Below are positions 12,469-24,644 of a stretch of DNA of 64,000 nucleotides, piece by piece. The translations under genes and the position numbers were made by a program. Under the pieces are notes generated by a model. That model saw only the letters and a list, made by a program, of their open reading frames with translations. It did no database searches and had not been told where the DNA came from. Source of the DNA: Cyclina sinensis (lineage: Eukaryota > Mollusca > Bivalvia > Venerida > Veneridae); contig JAAONU010000001.1 of NCBI GenBank assembly GCA_012932295.1, positions 33,883,449 through 33,947,448 of the forward strand, read 5' to 3'. Numbering within the stretch: the stretch's first letter is position 1; each line of letters starts with the position of its first letter.

Positions 12469-13990
12469 ATTTTTCAATGATCCGGCCTGCCCTTAAAACT
12501 ATTGATTTGAGACATGATATATTTCCAGTGTCTTGATTAATATTCAGTAAACACTTGAAAGATTCTTTTTCAGCCTTATTCATGTGATGTGAATGATCTG
12601 CAAATTTTCAGCCTTATTCATGTGATGTGAATGATCTGCAAATAGTGTTTATGTTATTTATTATGAATGGTAATGTCTTTTATTTGATTGTTTTGTTATT
12701 TTCATTTGTGAACATTTCAATGCAAATAATAAATAATGAAGATGAGAGCGCACAAACTTGCAGAACTCCTTTTAATTTCGAAACTTTTACAAGAAGACAT
12801 TATTGCTAATGATACTATTTGATTACAGAAAGGTTTTTATTCAGTTGTTAAAAGATTGTCCTAAACTAAAATTGTGTTGTTATTGTACTATAAATCATAG
12901 TTTAGGCTGTCAAAAGCTTTTTTGTAATCGAAAAAATGGTCAATCTAGATATTCAGTATGAAACACATTTTGTCCTTTCATGAAACCTGTTTGTTCTGGA
13001 CTAATTATCGAAGGCAAAACATGCAGTAAGTGATTTGCTGTTGCCTTTGGTGCAGTCTTGTTGCGGCATTTAGAAAACTTATTGGTTGCCAGTTAGATTG
13101 AATTGGTTGGTCTTTATCAGTGTTAGCAGTGTTACTTTATTTTTTAAGGTCTGATCATTCAAAAGACAAGTTGAGAGTTAATGAAATGTTGTTTTATATT
13201 GTATTAGAATAGTTTATAAAATTCAGTTGTTAAGCCTTCAGATCCTGGACTTTTATTATTTTCATTTCAAAGAGAGCTTTACGTATACAGCTTTCATTTT
13301 CTGTGAGAAAACCTTCTCGCACATTACTTATGATTATGTGTTATTTTGTTACTGTCTTGTAGAAAAGGTTTGTATTATCCCTTCTTATTAAAACACCGTT
13401 GCTTTTTTTCGCAAACAATGCATTTAATTCAGTTTGTTTCTTTGAGAAGTCTTTTTTGTTATTTTCTGTATTAGTATTGGTTTGATATATCTTTTTCATT
13501 TTGACTTTATTGTTGTTTTAAACTGTCATGTTTCAATATTTCAGTTTGTTAAATGTGTTTCTTGTATAAGGCAGACAGATAATTTTTCATCTTAAAGCCA
13601 GTGAAAAACTCTTCTTTTTTTGCATTAGCACGACTATGAGCATTCATTCTGTGTATAAGTGTCATTTTATATGAAATAATTGTATTTTTTTCTGAATGAA
13701 AACGATCAGTTATCAATAAATCATTATCATTCTTTAATTCCAGAACATTTCATGAGTTCCATGCTGTAAGGAAATTGAGGAAAAATGCATTTTAGCCTAC
13801 TTATATGGTTCCATTTTTTAGGAATGATGTAAAGATTTCAGTATACTATTTACATGTCAGTGTAATTATAAGTTCAACAAAGATTTCTTTATATATTGAA
13901 ATTGTATTCTTATAATTCAGTGTTAATGTAACTTGTTAATATGTGTTTGTTAATATTTGTATTTCATAATATATGATTGTGTGCTCTTAC

Positions 13991-14493
13991 CGTAAATAAA
14001 CATCAAAACTTCACACACGTATTTGGAGTTTTCTTTTTGAAAAACAAAGTCACCTTCATGGCTGGTGTGGTCTCTTACTGTGTTTATTGATATCTGGAAA
14101 TGAAATACCATTCCTGATACAAACCCTGGAAAAAAATTGTCCGAATTACGCTTGATAAGGTGCTGCCCTTTCTGTGTAATTGTCAGTTGTGAAAATTTAT
14201 CCAGTTGCTCTGATTTATAATTAGTACTCCTCTATGGGTTCATTAGATTGAGCCATAATGATAAAATGCTCTTTAAAATTTGTTGCCACTAGACGTATCT
14301 CGCTGTTTTTCTGGATTTTAACCCAAAGTCTGCACTACTCGACCTGGTACAGTCGTAATTGAATAAATCGCTCTTTAAAAAATTTACAGATCAATACAGC
14401 ATGTAGTTACCACCAAAAAATAAATGTTGAAAAAAATAGATCTGGATGGCCTATGAAAAATCTAACGTGATTTCATAAAATTTAGAAAACTTG
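13991..14493. other. Intergenic, no feature recognised
   Basis: About 500 bases without coding signal or repeat structure that I can identify, between the old LINE and the foldback element. Confidence 0.5.
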
Positions 14494-15456
14494 GAATTCT
14501 ATGGCGTGTGGAACGTTGAAAAATTCGAAAAATATTTTAATGTGATATAATTTTATATTTATATTTTAAATTTTTCATTTTTGATGTAAAAAATATTTTT
14601 ATGTGATATAATTTTATAGATTTATATTCAAAATGTTTTCATTTATGTTGTAAAAAATAAATATTTATATGGTAAATTCAGCATTAATATTGCATAAAAT
14701 TATTTATGTTCTATATTTTTTTTTATTTTTGAAACGCAAATATTTATATGCTAGAGAATCTAAAGAATATTTATGTGGTATAAAATGAAAGTCAGCGTAA
14801 TGCATTTAAACGAGATGCTCACCTGTCTAATTTTTACATCTCCATGGGCGCCGCCATTTTATTCCATACATTCAATGAGAGACATTAGTACAAAATTTGA
14901 CCTCTGACGTAAAATTCTGTATCTCACAATGCAATTATAACATATGAATTTGCTTTTTATTTAATATAAATGAAATATTAAAGCATATAAATAACAAAAT
15001 ATTGAATATAAATGGAAAAAAATATTTTATGTAAATGAAAATTGTTTGCATATAAATAAAAAAATATTGAATATAAATGAAAAATTATTGCATATAAATA
15101 AGAAAATATTGAATATGAATGAAAAATATTACATATGAATACGAAAATATCGAATACAAATGAAACATTTCTTGAATATAAATGAGAAAATATTGCATAT
15201 AAATGAAAAATTATTGCATATAAATAAGAAAAATTAATGCATATAAATAATAAAAAAAGAATATAAATGAAAAAAATATCGCATATAAATGAGTAAATAT
15301 GGAATATAAATGAAAAATATCGCATTTAAAAAAGAAAATATAGAATATAAATGGACCTTTATTGCCTATGAATAAGAAAATATGGAATATAAATAAATTT
15401 ATAGAATACAAATGAAATTTAGTAAATATTGCAACGCTTGATACGCCATAGAATTC
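14494..15456. mobile_element. Foldback element with AT-rich tandem arms
   Basis: The outer ends are perfect inverted repeats (gaattctatggcgt at 14494-14507; acgccatagaattc at 15443-15456), with similarity continuing inward (gaacgttg against caacgctt). The left arm (about 14530-14770) and right arm (about 14965-15430) hold many imperfect copies of a unit of about 20 bp, atataaatgaaaaatattgc, in opposite orientation. A non-repetitive core of about 190 bp (14780-14960) includes a GC-rich patch (ctccatgggcgccgcc). There is no transposase. The minus-strand ORFs here are repeat translation. Confidence 0.75.
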
Positions 15457-17421
15457 TACAACTGTAACATTGAGATGCCTAAAAAACTGAATAATTCTTC
15501 AATAAAGCTCCTTTCAACAATACATTATACGCCTAAAAGAGATACTGTCAAACATAAAACAGTCGTAAAGCATACGTCCGACATATCTCATTCTAAAAAG
15601 GTCATTTTATTTTTAACTAGACAAATCTTTCTTGAATCTTTAGTACAACAATTAACTTTTACGTTCTCTATAAAAACAATCCTGTTATTTGATAATAATA
15701 ACAAATAATACTATTTCAGAATTGCTTATGTAAGACTTAAACTTAAGATCGCTTTATGCCCTCAGACCCTGGTTTTTCTATATCGTATTTCCACTGCAGC
15801 TACACAAATTAACATAAAAATAAGCATTTCAAAATTTAGTTAATCATTTTCTATATTTCAGAGAGTTTAAACGTTAGACCTACTACAACCGCCGTCTGAC
15901 AACCTATTGACCAACAAGCTACAGAGGAGAGAGTTCAAATAAGCTCTAAGCTTTTTACTCGATCCTTTTTCCTATGTATATGTACTATTATATATTTTCT
16001 TGAATAAATACTGTTTAAACTAAACTAACATGCTAAATAGTTCTACAGGTCTAGTTGGGCTGAAATGTCACTTTGATTATTCCTTCTTTCTGACATGATC
16101 TTAACAGCTAAGATAGAAAAGAAATTCGTTTCAATGACAGTGGCAACAGTTAAAGTATCATGGCAACGGATGCGTGTAATCGATAGCTGTAACCTCTTTG
16201 AAGTTCTCTTCGTAAGTCTTGTCCATGTAAACTAGCATGCTCATTATTTCAGATTATTATCAAACAGTAGCCAGTTATTTTGGTAAATCCCGAGAATGAA
16301 TAATACATACGAACTTTATTGCAAACTAATGTCAAGTTCTTTGTTGATCAAGAGTAAGAATCATTTCTATCTCTAAAAACTAGCACTAGGCTTCAATGTA
16401 TCTTGTGATCAAATAAACGAATACAGGATAACCACAATATTTACAATACCAACCAGACAAAAATCTAATCTTAAGCTTAATTATCAGTCGAAATGATCTC
16501 CTGCTAACCTTAATTAACTGAAATAATCTCCTTTTATGTAAGGATTGTTTTGATAAGGGCTCTGTTCTCTCGTATTAAATAAATGTCATAAACTCAGAGA
16601 ACCTAGAAGTAGCTTTTTAGGATTATCTGTTTCCCAGAAGAAATTAGTTGACATGTACGATAAAATCTGTTGTACATATGGTATACTTAAATTGGAAATA
16701 AGCTTATAAAATTCTGACTGAAAAAAAAATACTTGTGAGGTGACAATAACCGTCAATGGCCACCATACAGAATATGACGCTAAAAGGACTGTTTTTATTA
16801 TTCGTTCTGTTGATTATTTGAAAATCCTATAACTCCTTACGTTTTAAAAGCTACCTGTTTGAAATACAGATATATCATTGTAATGTAAAGGGCAAGAGAA
16901 AACATGGTTACGTTCCGATGATTCTGTATTAGGCATTTAAAGAGACATCCATTCACATAGGAGTGATATATTAATATAAGAAAACTAGTAGTTTCCACAT
17001 GAACTATGTCTCTTTGGAAGAGAAAGCAGATAAATAAAAAAATAGAAAATTCAGTGGACAACTAGTTTTATCAATGATATTTATATATACAACACTTAAA
17101 ACAGATTACAAAACATTACTCGAAAAGAGTAACCTTGCAAAAATAGAAGAATTACAGCTTAGATGCTGTAGGCGTATATTATGTCAACTGAAGATTCAAT
17201 GACAGAATGGGTGAAAAATAGACATAAATCATTGACATATTGTTAGTTATTTTATTTTCATTTACGGTGTTTGAATGTACAGAATATATCTTCTACTGCT
17301 TTGTGTTATATTAGCTGTTGAAATTATGCGAGAAAGTCTGTCCTTCTAGATCATTTTGATTATAATCACGGTGATTTTTTTACATCGTGCAGGGCGCTGT
17401 TGTTATAATCTCCTAATGCTA
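15457..17421. other. Intergenic, no gene seen
   Basis: ORFs at 15475-15708 and 16837-17061 have no recognisable family, signal or splice context. No clear repeat beyond short A/T runs. Confidence 0.5.
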
Positions 17422-17487
17422 GATATCAGGTGAGGTTCATACAACTGTACACGGATCTTTCGTCCGTAACCCCCGAACCTGATATCA
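17422..17487. repeat. Compound hairpin
   Basis: gatatcaggtgaggtt (17422-17437) pairs with gaacctgatatc (17474-17485). Inside the loop a second tight inverted repeat, acggatctttcgtccgt (17451-17467), can form its own stem. It could be a MITE remnant; no function is assigned. Confidence 0.55.
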
Positions 17488-18222
17488 CATGTTACCTAAA
17501 GAGAGATAACTTATATTCCTCTGATTGGCTTATCGAAGAAAATTAATGCGACATTTTCTTAGAATGTTGAAGAGTCCTGAGTGTCTGCATGCGTCCTTGC
17601 TAGTAGTAACTAACTTAAAATGCTTCAACATTGGAATCATTCAGCAGGAGAAATAATTTACCCGTTTGCTGCACACTATGATTTTAAGGATTGATTTTTT
17701 TTATCCAAAAGGGCTCTAGAATTTTCAAACAGACTAGTTTTTTCCATTATGAGTCACTTATCTTAGCGTATCAGTAACCATTGCCACCACCAAGTTTATC
17801 TTGGTTGAAACTGTTTTAATTCTGACGTCATTCAAGATGGCGTTGACAGCTGTGTTTAAATTGCACTTCAAATAGAAGCATATAGACACAGACAATTTGG
17901 CATGTTTGATAGAGGTGTGTGCTGGCTGGAACACCGCCCCCGGAAACACAATATTCTGCACAGTAATTATCATCCTTAATTAAACCAAACCAAGTGTAGT
18001 CCCTGAATTAGCGTAACACACCGAAGTTAAATTGAGAGTTCCTTATTAAAGACGGTGTTGTATTTCGCTTATGCCCAGCTTTTGTTCAAGACTCGAAAAT
18101 AACGTTTCATATAAGCTATCTCATCGAATACCCGCGAAATAATCTGTCCGTTTTACTAAATTTAACAACATTTTGTCTTTCAGAGCAGGAGTTTCAGCAC
18201 GGTTGTCCGACGATATAATTTT

Positions 18223-21200
18223 TCATTTTATTTCCCATGCTTTCATAGGTTGCTTTTTAACTTCATCGGTACGATCAAAGGAGCGACAGCAACACAGGAG
18301 CTGGTTGTAAGCCTGAGCAAATTTTTTGTTAGTTCTGTAGTATATAATCCAGTTAATTGACGGGTGTAGGTGAGCAAACAACGTGATTAAGAAGTGAACC
18401 TCAAGTGGAAAATTGTCGTTCACGTCCAGAACAATCAGCAACGCAAAGGGCGCCCAGCATGTTAAAAATACAGCATATATAATAAAGCTTGTTTTCAAAA
18501 GCCGAGTACTTTGTATCGCTGTTGTAGCGCATTTCTTGCCGTTCTTTTTCAGACGTTGGTTGTGAGCAAAGACGTACATAAATATCTTTAAGTAGCAAGC
18601 ACCGATAATGAAAGATGGAACCCACACCAGTATTAGGGAGAAGAAAACAGTAAACGGATACGTGGCCATGCGATTCCAAATACAATCCATACTTTTGTGG
18701 TCAAAACTGTGGTCACCAATACCTGCTGCATTCAGTAAAACAAGGGAACCAGCGAAAATATACAAGGAGAAACACATACAAATGCACTTTGATTTAGTGA
18801 ATATCCTCTCATATTTTTCATGGACGCATATATACACGTAGCGGTTGGCGCTCATCAGTCCTATCGTCATCAGTGACGTCACACAGGATATGGTGCATAT
18901 GCTGCCGACCGGATTACACAACCCTGGGGAGCGCTGGAAAAAACTCAATTCCTTCGGTCTTTGCTGAAAATCGAAATAATCCATTAATCAGAGTCACTAT
19001 ATGCAAAAACAGAATGATTTTTTTTAAAATTCACCCGAGTGCTATTTTTTGTTTTTGTTCTTTCAAATCATGTCATAAATGTCATTTATGATATTTATTT
19101 CATCATTCTTTTGAAAATTCACAAAATCATGGAGCACGTTTAGCGCAATGATATTCTGACATTGATTCGTACAACTTGTCTTATTTTCCTGTTTAAGTAT
19201 AGAGTTGAAGGTGGGACTTATATTCGCGGCGTTGATAGGTTCTCCACTTATATGTAATTATATTACATGTATTTTGATCAGTTGGAATAATTTTCCTCAC
19301 CAAGACAGTTGCGGCGTTCTACATGTATGTCTTTCATCTAGACCACAATGTACTAGGCCTTACGCAATTTAAAAATTGATTGACATGGCCATTTCCAATT
19401 GCCTCGCTTGATGACGTTCAGTAGTTGCTAATTTAGCATATTTTTTATGTAAGCACTCAAGCCTATATGTCGTTATACAATAAATTTGACGAAATAACTT
19501 TCTGTACTGCGATAAACTGTTTTACTGGCGAATACAAAGTATAAGTTCAGAAAGGCATCGTAAATAATAACGCAATCAGCTCGTGAAGGAAGGCTGTGAA
19601 AAGTTTATAACTCAAATATTGTTGAAGAATTTCATTTCCTGTGGATTTTTGAAGCATATGGAGATATTCGCTCCAAATACATTCCAGGAAAAAGTTGTTG
19701 GAAACAGTACAAAAAAGAAGTTTAATATATTGGTGTCACCAAAAATGTTATAGGAGCAATTCTTACCTACTTGCACCATGCATTTAATGAATAGAAGATA
19801 TTAAATTAGTGGTCATGTAATACGGGATTTATTGAACAAGTTATTTGAAAACAATGAAACGAGGCTCTGCCGAGTTTTTATTGTTTTCTAAAAACGGGTG
19901 TAATAAACACCGTATTACATAACCACGAATATAACGTCTTATTTATAACATAGAACTTCTGTAATTGAATGGTGACAGAAACGCACAGAAAATGTTTGTT
20001 TATCCGTATACGCGCGAACGTCATAAAAGTACTTTGTAAATGACGTTGACGTCAAAATATTATTACACTAGTGTCAGATAACAGATACGGCCTTCATGAT
20101 TAAATTACTACGCATCTGAACACGACACAGTGATATATACGACGGCAGATCACGAAAATTTTAAAATCTATTTTCTATTCTAACAAGTACGTATATTTAT
20201 TAGGGGCGCAAGTATGTGCACTATTTAGCAGTGACGTTCCAAGTGTCGTCAGCGATCGCGTGCTTGTGTTCTGGGTGATATAACGTGTATATATCACGCT
20301 CAATTTCTTCTTTGTTTATTGTCGGCGAAATGCAGATAGTGTAAGAGTAAAAATATAACACGTCCACAACGTTATATATGATATAAAAGAAATGAACTAC
20401 GGAGTATAATTCAACAAAAACAGAGAAACGATTTTATTAGATTCTTATTTCATGTATAAGATATGCTTTACATAGGTCACATTCACGTGTGTACAAGTCA
20501 GCTGATGTATGTTTGCTTTGTACATATGTTCTGTATAAAACGGTGGCCTTTGAACAAATAAAATAACTGGTATTGCCAGTTAGATTTTATACATGGCTTG
20601 ACAGTATGCTGATCTATCAAACCTTTATTTGTCAATTGACAACTTCATAAGAAGTTTAAAAATGTAACTTTCCACCAAGGTGAAGAAAACAGCTTCGCTT
20701 AATATCTGAACTTATTAGATATTTCTTACTCCTGTTTTTAAGCACCCAAATGGTGAATTTTCCTCTTTGGATTTTCAGCCAATCAATTTCTGTATGAAAA
20801 ATGGTTATTTTTAAATACTTTAAGACGAAACAAAAAATCACGCAAGTGTCAGTGAACGTATTTATAGATAAAACCATTTATGGAAATGATTGGAAAGAAA
20901 ATACACATTAAAACCATCAACTATTTCAGTTGATAAAACCATTTGATTAAGTGAGTGGTAGGCGGACAAAGTTTGCTCAAAGATGGGAGATTGTTAACAA
21001 TATACAAATGATGAATAAGAAGTGTCTCGAGATCGGCCTAACCCTAAACTTGCAAGTTTCAAAAGGTTTACGTCCCACTCACTTGATTTTAACAGTACAC
21101 CTTTAATATCATTAATAGGGGTATTTATATCAAAATGGTCCAGTGGTAGTTGTAACGCATCTGGTAACACACTGGACTTGTAATCCGGGGTTATAAGTTC

Positions 21201-21522
21201 GATCCCATGCTCGTCCACTAGCACTACTAATTTTCTTTGGGACGAGTCAGACGCATTGCCGCCGAATAATGACCACTTTAAAGAACCGGAAGTGTCTTCG
21301 GATCGGCATTTTGCTTGTACTATCTAAATATTCTAAGAGAGCCCATTTTCATCATTTTTAGGGTTATTTGATAGGACTTGCCCTCATAAGAATACAAGGA
21401 TGTCCAAGATAATTCTTGTTTGCAGTTGTCGCAAAGGTTAAAACAATGATAATTGCTTGTCTTTGGCTATTATTTCATATAAATGAAACGAATATAGCCA
21501 AGACATTATTTTTAATCAAACA

Positions 21523-21567
<45 letters not shown>

Positions 21568-22188
21568 CATATATTAAATTCATTGAGCAGGAATATTTAC
21601 CAGGGTTCTGATTCGTTTCTTAACAGCTTCAAATATATATTTATATTGCTGCATGCAAAATTGGTTTCTTATTTTAAAAAGCTCAATAGTACAACACGGC
21701 TAAGAAGTATTTCTGGAGTATTTTGTTCTAATATCGAAAAAGTGATATTCTGACATTTCAATTTATATAATTAATACAACTTATAATAATAATAATAATA
21801 ATAACAATAATAACTCACTCACTCACTCACTTACAAAAGACAGAAAAGTTTCAGGCTTACCAGTAATACTCATAGGATTAGCAATAGTTGTGACAATACT
21901 GTCAGATAATGCAAGGTTAAAGATGAAAATGTGATCCACGTTGCATGAATTCTTTAGTCTCGTCACCATCAGTAGAGTTAGTATATTTCCAAACGTACCC
22001 ACCACAGTTGCCAACCCTAGAACTACAAGGCTTATGATTGCTAAAACTGGTTTCGACGCCAAAAATTCATAGCGATCAAACACATCGTGTTTATCAGTTG
22101 ATGACGTCACAAACCACGACATATTGTTCACTTTGACAGAAAACGTAAAATCCTCACTTGGAACTGAAGAGTTTTCATGAAATGCCAT
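18223..22188 (-). CDS. Class A (rhodopsin-like) GPCR, melatonin-receptor/Tre1-like
   Basis: This is a seven-transmembrane receptor of the plasma membrane signalling through G proteins; ligand unknown. Exon 1 (22188-21861) starts at ATG, has a glycosylatable extracellular N-terminus (NNMSW), TM1 with the conserved GN (TFGNILTLL) and TM2 with LALSD, and ends at donor G|GTAAGC. The last exon (about 18963-18223) carries ECL1/TM3 (GLCNPVGSICTISC), NRY in place of DRY followed by VYIC, TM5 (VPSFIIGACYLKIF), TM6 CWAPF, TM7 with NWIIY in place of NPxxY, and a Cys-rich tail. NRYVYIC-type motifs favour the melatonin-receptor/trapped-in-endoderm/moody group. Exon 1 ends in phase 1 but the best acceptor of the last exon (18964-18966) is phase 0, so a small exon of 3n+2 bases in the 2.9-kb intron is probably missing. 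A phase-1 acceptor at 18924 would shorten the first extracellular loop. Confidence 0.8.
19808..19926. mobile_element. Palindromic hairpin MITE
   Basis: gtggtcatgtaatacgg (from 19809) is the near-exact reverse complement of ccgtattacataaccac (ending about 19926). The inner part continues to pair: gaaaacaatgaaacgaggc against agtttttattgttttc, around the tip gaggctctgccgag. The whole is about 119 bp. No coding capacity. Confidence 0.7.
21130..21330 (+). mobile_element. tRNA-derived SINE copy
   Basis: A tRNA-like head (tggtccagtggtagttgtaa, gttataagttcgatccc) is followed by ctcgtccact and a body gggacgagtcagacgcatt. The same order of blocks is found at 54139-54415 in a GBF1 intron, so both belong to one SINE family. 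This copy lies in the GPCR intron on the opposite strand to the gene. Confidence 0.65.
21526..21562. repeat. (TA)n microsatellite
   Basis: A pure TA tract of about 18 units inside the GPCR intron. Confidence 0.9.
21786..21832. repeat. (AAT)n then (ACTC)n microsatellites
   Basis: Two adjacent simple repeats just inside the intron next to the exon-1 donor of the GPCR (21859-21860). Confidence 0.85.
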
Positions 22189-23644
22189 TTGAAGTCTTAA
22201 AAATATTTTTTCTCCTTCTCCTGTGATAAGTATAAACGTAATGACTGAAGTCTCTAATGTGCTGAAACGATAAGTAGAAATTTCTATATAAAATACGTTT
22301 ATCCTGGTTCCAATAACGGGTACTAAATACAGTCACATGAAACTCGTCGTGTGTTCAATATAGAACAATCCTATAGTGCTCTTTCTATAATCTTGCCTCT
22401 ATTAACCGGGAACTGATAATGGAAATAATGATTTCGTTACCTATTTAGTATTATACATGCAATATTTTCTATTACTTTGTGATGTACACAGTTATATTCA
22501 TCAAACAAATACAAAAAAAAAATCGAGATATTCAACCTGAGATTTTATGACAGTGTCCTTATGGAGATTCGTTTAGTTTAGGTTGATTTATTTGCTTCTT
22601 ACACGTGTTACAGATATTCTCTGTGGCTTTTAGAACGACTGTCATAAAGTTTGCGGTAAATACAGTTACCGTCTTTTCTTAACCAATTAAAGGAAGTTAA
22701 ACAAGTTTGAAAACAATTGTGTAAGAGCTCCCAATGGAATTGGTCTTTTCAAACGACTGCTATATGGTACATAGTAAAGAAGAATGTATTAGAATGATTA
22801 TATTGACACATTTCTACTGTCTGATGGAAACATTTGAATTAAATTAACACCTTTGTTATGAAACTTATGAGAGTGGGGATTTGGGGGGGGGGGGGGGGGG
22901 GGGGGGGGGGAGGGCTTACTTAAGCGACTGTTAAGTATCCATAATGGGAAAAGTTTGTCTTATTTTCAAATATGATTATAGTAGACTTCTTACATTGTTT
23001 TAAATTGGCAAACTGGTCTGTTTTTAGAATGACCTAATACTGACAATACAAGACACTTTAACAATGAAACGATATGTCAAACTCATAACAAAATGGTTCT
23101 GTAAAGAAAAGCAGCACACATTTAAAAACAGTTTTTTTTCAAAGCTTGCCATAAAAACAATCAGCCATACACCCTGTCATCATTCACATTAACTAAGGCC
23201 TAATGGCTGCTTACAAAACCACCAAAAGTACAGCTAAAAGTATGGTATACCACTGATATGTGGTAACAAAATGGTGTCACTTTTACCCACCCAGAAAGGT
23301 AACCAAGCGGACGGAAAATTTATTCAAATTCCCCTGTTAGTCTTGAATTGTTCTGACAATCAGTTAAAATATCAGTCGGATTTACCGTGCAGTTCTGGCA
23401 AAATTAACATATGATTAAAAGTAATTCACTATTTTAGGTAAAAGTCAAAACCAAACCAAAAAATGCCGAAAGTACCGGAACATAGTTCGAAAGGAGTAAC
23501 CGAGACAGTCTGTAGAAAAGTTTCTTATTTACAGTATGGAACTGAGTACTCTCCGAGTGAAGATTCTCTTTCTGCGTTTGCGCCGATAAAAACCAGTATT
23601 TATTTATTGTGAGGTTGTTAAAGTTACTTTGTTAATTTAGTTTA
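22189..23644. other. Upstream of GPCR exon 1; poly-G tract
   Basis: No coding signal. It holds a homopolymer of 28 G at 22883-22910 in otherwise AT-rich DNA. The GPCR promoter or a 5' untranslated exon may lie here but no core element can be defended. Confidence 0.45.
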
Positions 23645-23815
23645 ATTTTGCATTGATTTGGAAACAAGTTCTTGCAAATTAGATCAATTCCGCTCGATGA
23701 CTGCTTTCTGGGTTGACATTGTGGAATGCAAAAAGTCTCTGGAGACCTGGTGGGATACGATCGGATAACCACCGGATCAGGAGCCTGATGCTCTAACCCC
23801 TAAATTTGAAGTATT
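23645..23815 (-). mobile_element. tRNA-derived SINE copy (degenerate)
   Basis: On the minus strand a damaged tRNA-like head (aggggttagagcatcagg) leads to a body with cagaaagcagtcatcgagcg and ttgcaagaacttgtttcc. The same blocks occur in better condition at 26480-26668, so the two are members of one family. Confidence 0.65.
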
Positions 23816-24644
23816 CTGAGTTTTAAGGTGTGAGAAAATCATGATAACAGATTAGATCTTATAGACGCCTTTTTATATCTTGAGCCACCATAATAACCAG
23901 AACGCAAATATCATACATGTATGGTCTCTGTACATTTGTCTAAAAACTTTTTTTTCGAGGCTTGTAACAATCACTTGCTCCGTTCATGTTATACATGAAA
24001 GTCACTGATTTCAGTGTTGGTAAATAAGGCAAACACAATTTTCTTTGGTATGGAATTAAACTTGTGAGCTCCTGTATTTGATTTGATTTGCAATATTCAT
24101 TTTGAAGTGTCCCTTATAATTTTTGAGTAGTAAATCATTGACAGTTATGAGCATTTATCTGTCACCTGGTCAACTATTTTCAACATATTTTTCTCGAAAA
24201 AACATCTGTCATGTCCTTAATGTTGATAACATACATTCACAGGATTCTGTAAAGGCGTAATAAAATACGTCTATTTGGGCAAATGAAATTATAAAAATAT
24301 ATCACTTAAATACAGCTGTCTCTATTCGACTTTGTAACTTATTTGATATAATTTGTCGTCGTTCTCGTGATAACTTACCGTAAATAAATTACAATTTGTG
24401 CAGAGAGTACTAGCTTTAATAGATTTAAGTGATTTATCATGTCAAAAATAAATGTCAACTGCATCAAACAACAAGAGAAAAACGATTTTAATACCGGATG
24501 TAATTTTTTTCTTGTTTATTTATTTCAATGAACATGTTTGTTTCTGTAATCATGTTGACATTTTATTCTAAACTGGATCTATATAACAACATACTGTCTT
24601 TTAAAACAGCGTTCAAGCTCAAACACGTTTAAGTCTTACTGAAA

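Larger units (their letters stand above)
7600..13990 (-). mobile_element. Old, decayed L1/Tx1-like LINE, interrupted
   Basis: Read on the minus strand, scattered but correctly ordered reverse-transcriptase blocks are visible despite many stops and frameshifts: LTENES with ALFEMK (about 13320-13255), NWQPISFLNAATR (about 13100-13060), SPEQTGFMKG (about 13014-12975), DYKKAFDSLNYD (about 12930-12893), a relic of the GVRQGCPLSP box near 12770-12714, and FAD followed by KAEKESF (about 12650-12570). On the other side of the inserted LINE the order continues with FGKVTVIKIF (about 8840-8810) and downstream RT/C-terminal sequence. These are hallmarks of the L1/Tx1 group. Outer ends are approximate. 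A 38-bp direct duplication (from 12571) lies within it. Confidence 0.65.
18985..21525. other. GPCR intron
   Basis: It contains a hairpin element at 19808-19926 and a SINE at 21130-21330. A missing small GPCR exon may lie here but I could not identify it. ORFs at 20656-20877 and 20994-21224 are not supported. Confidence 0.5.

Noticed and set aside
12627..12809. Plus-strand 60-residue ORF
   Set aside because: It is antisense to the RT region of the decayed minus-strand LINE.
14978..15411. Hydrophobic minus-strand ORFs rich in Tyr, Phe and Ile
   Set aside because: They are translations of the AT-rich tandem units in the foldback element and have no independent coding signal.
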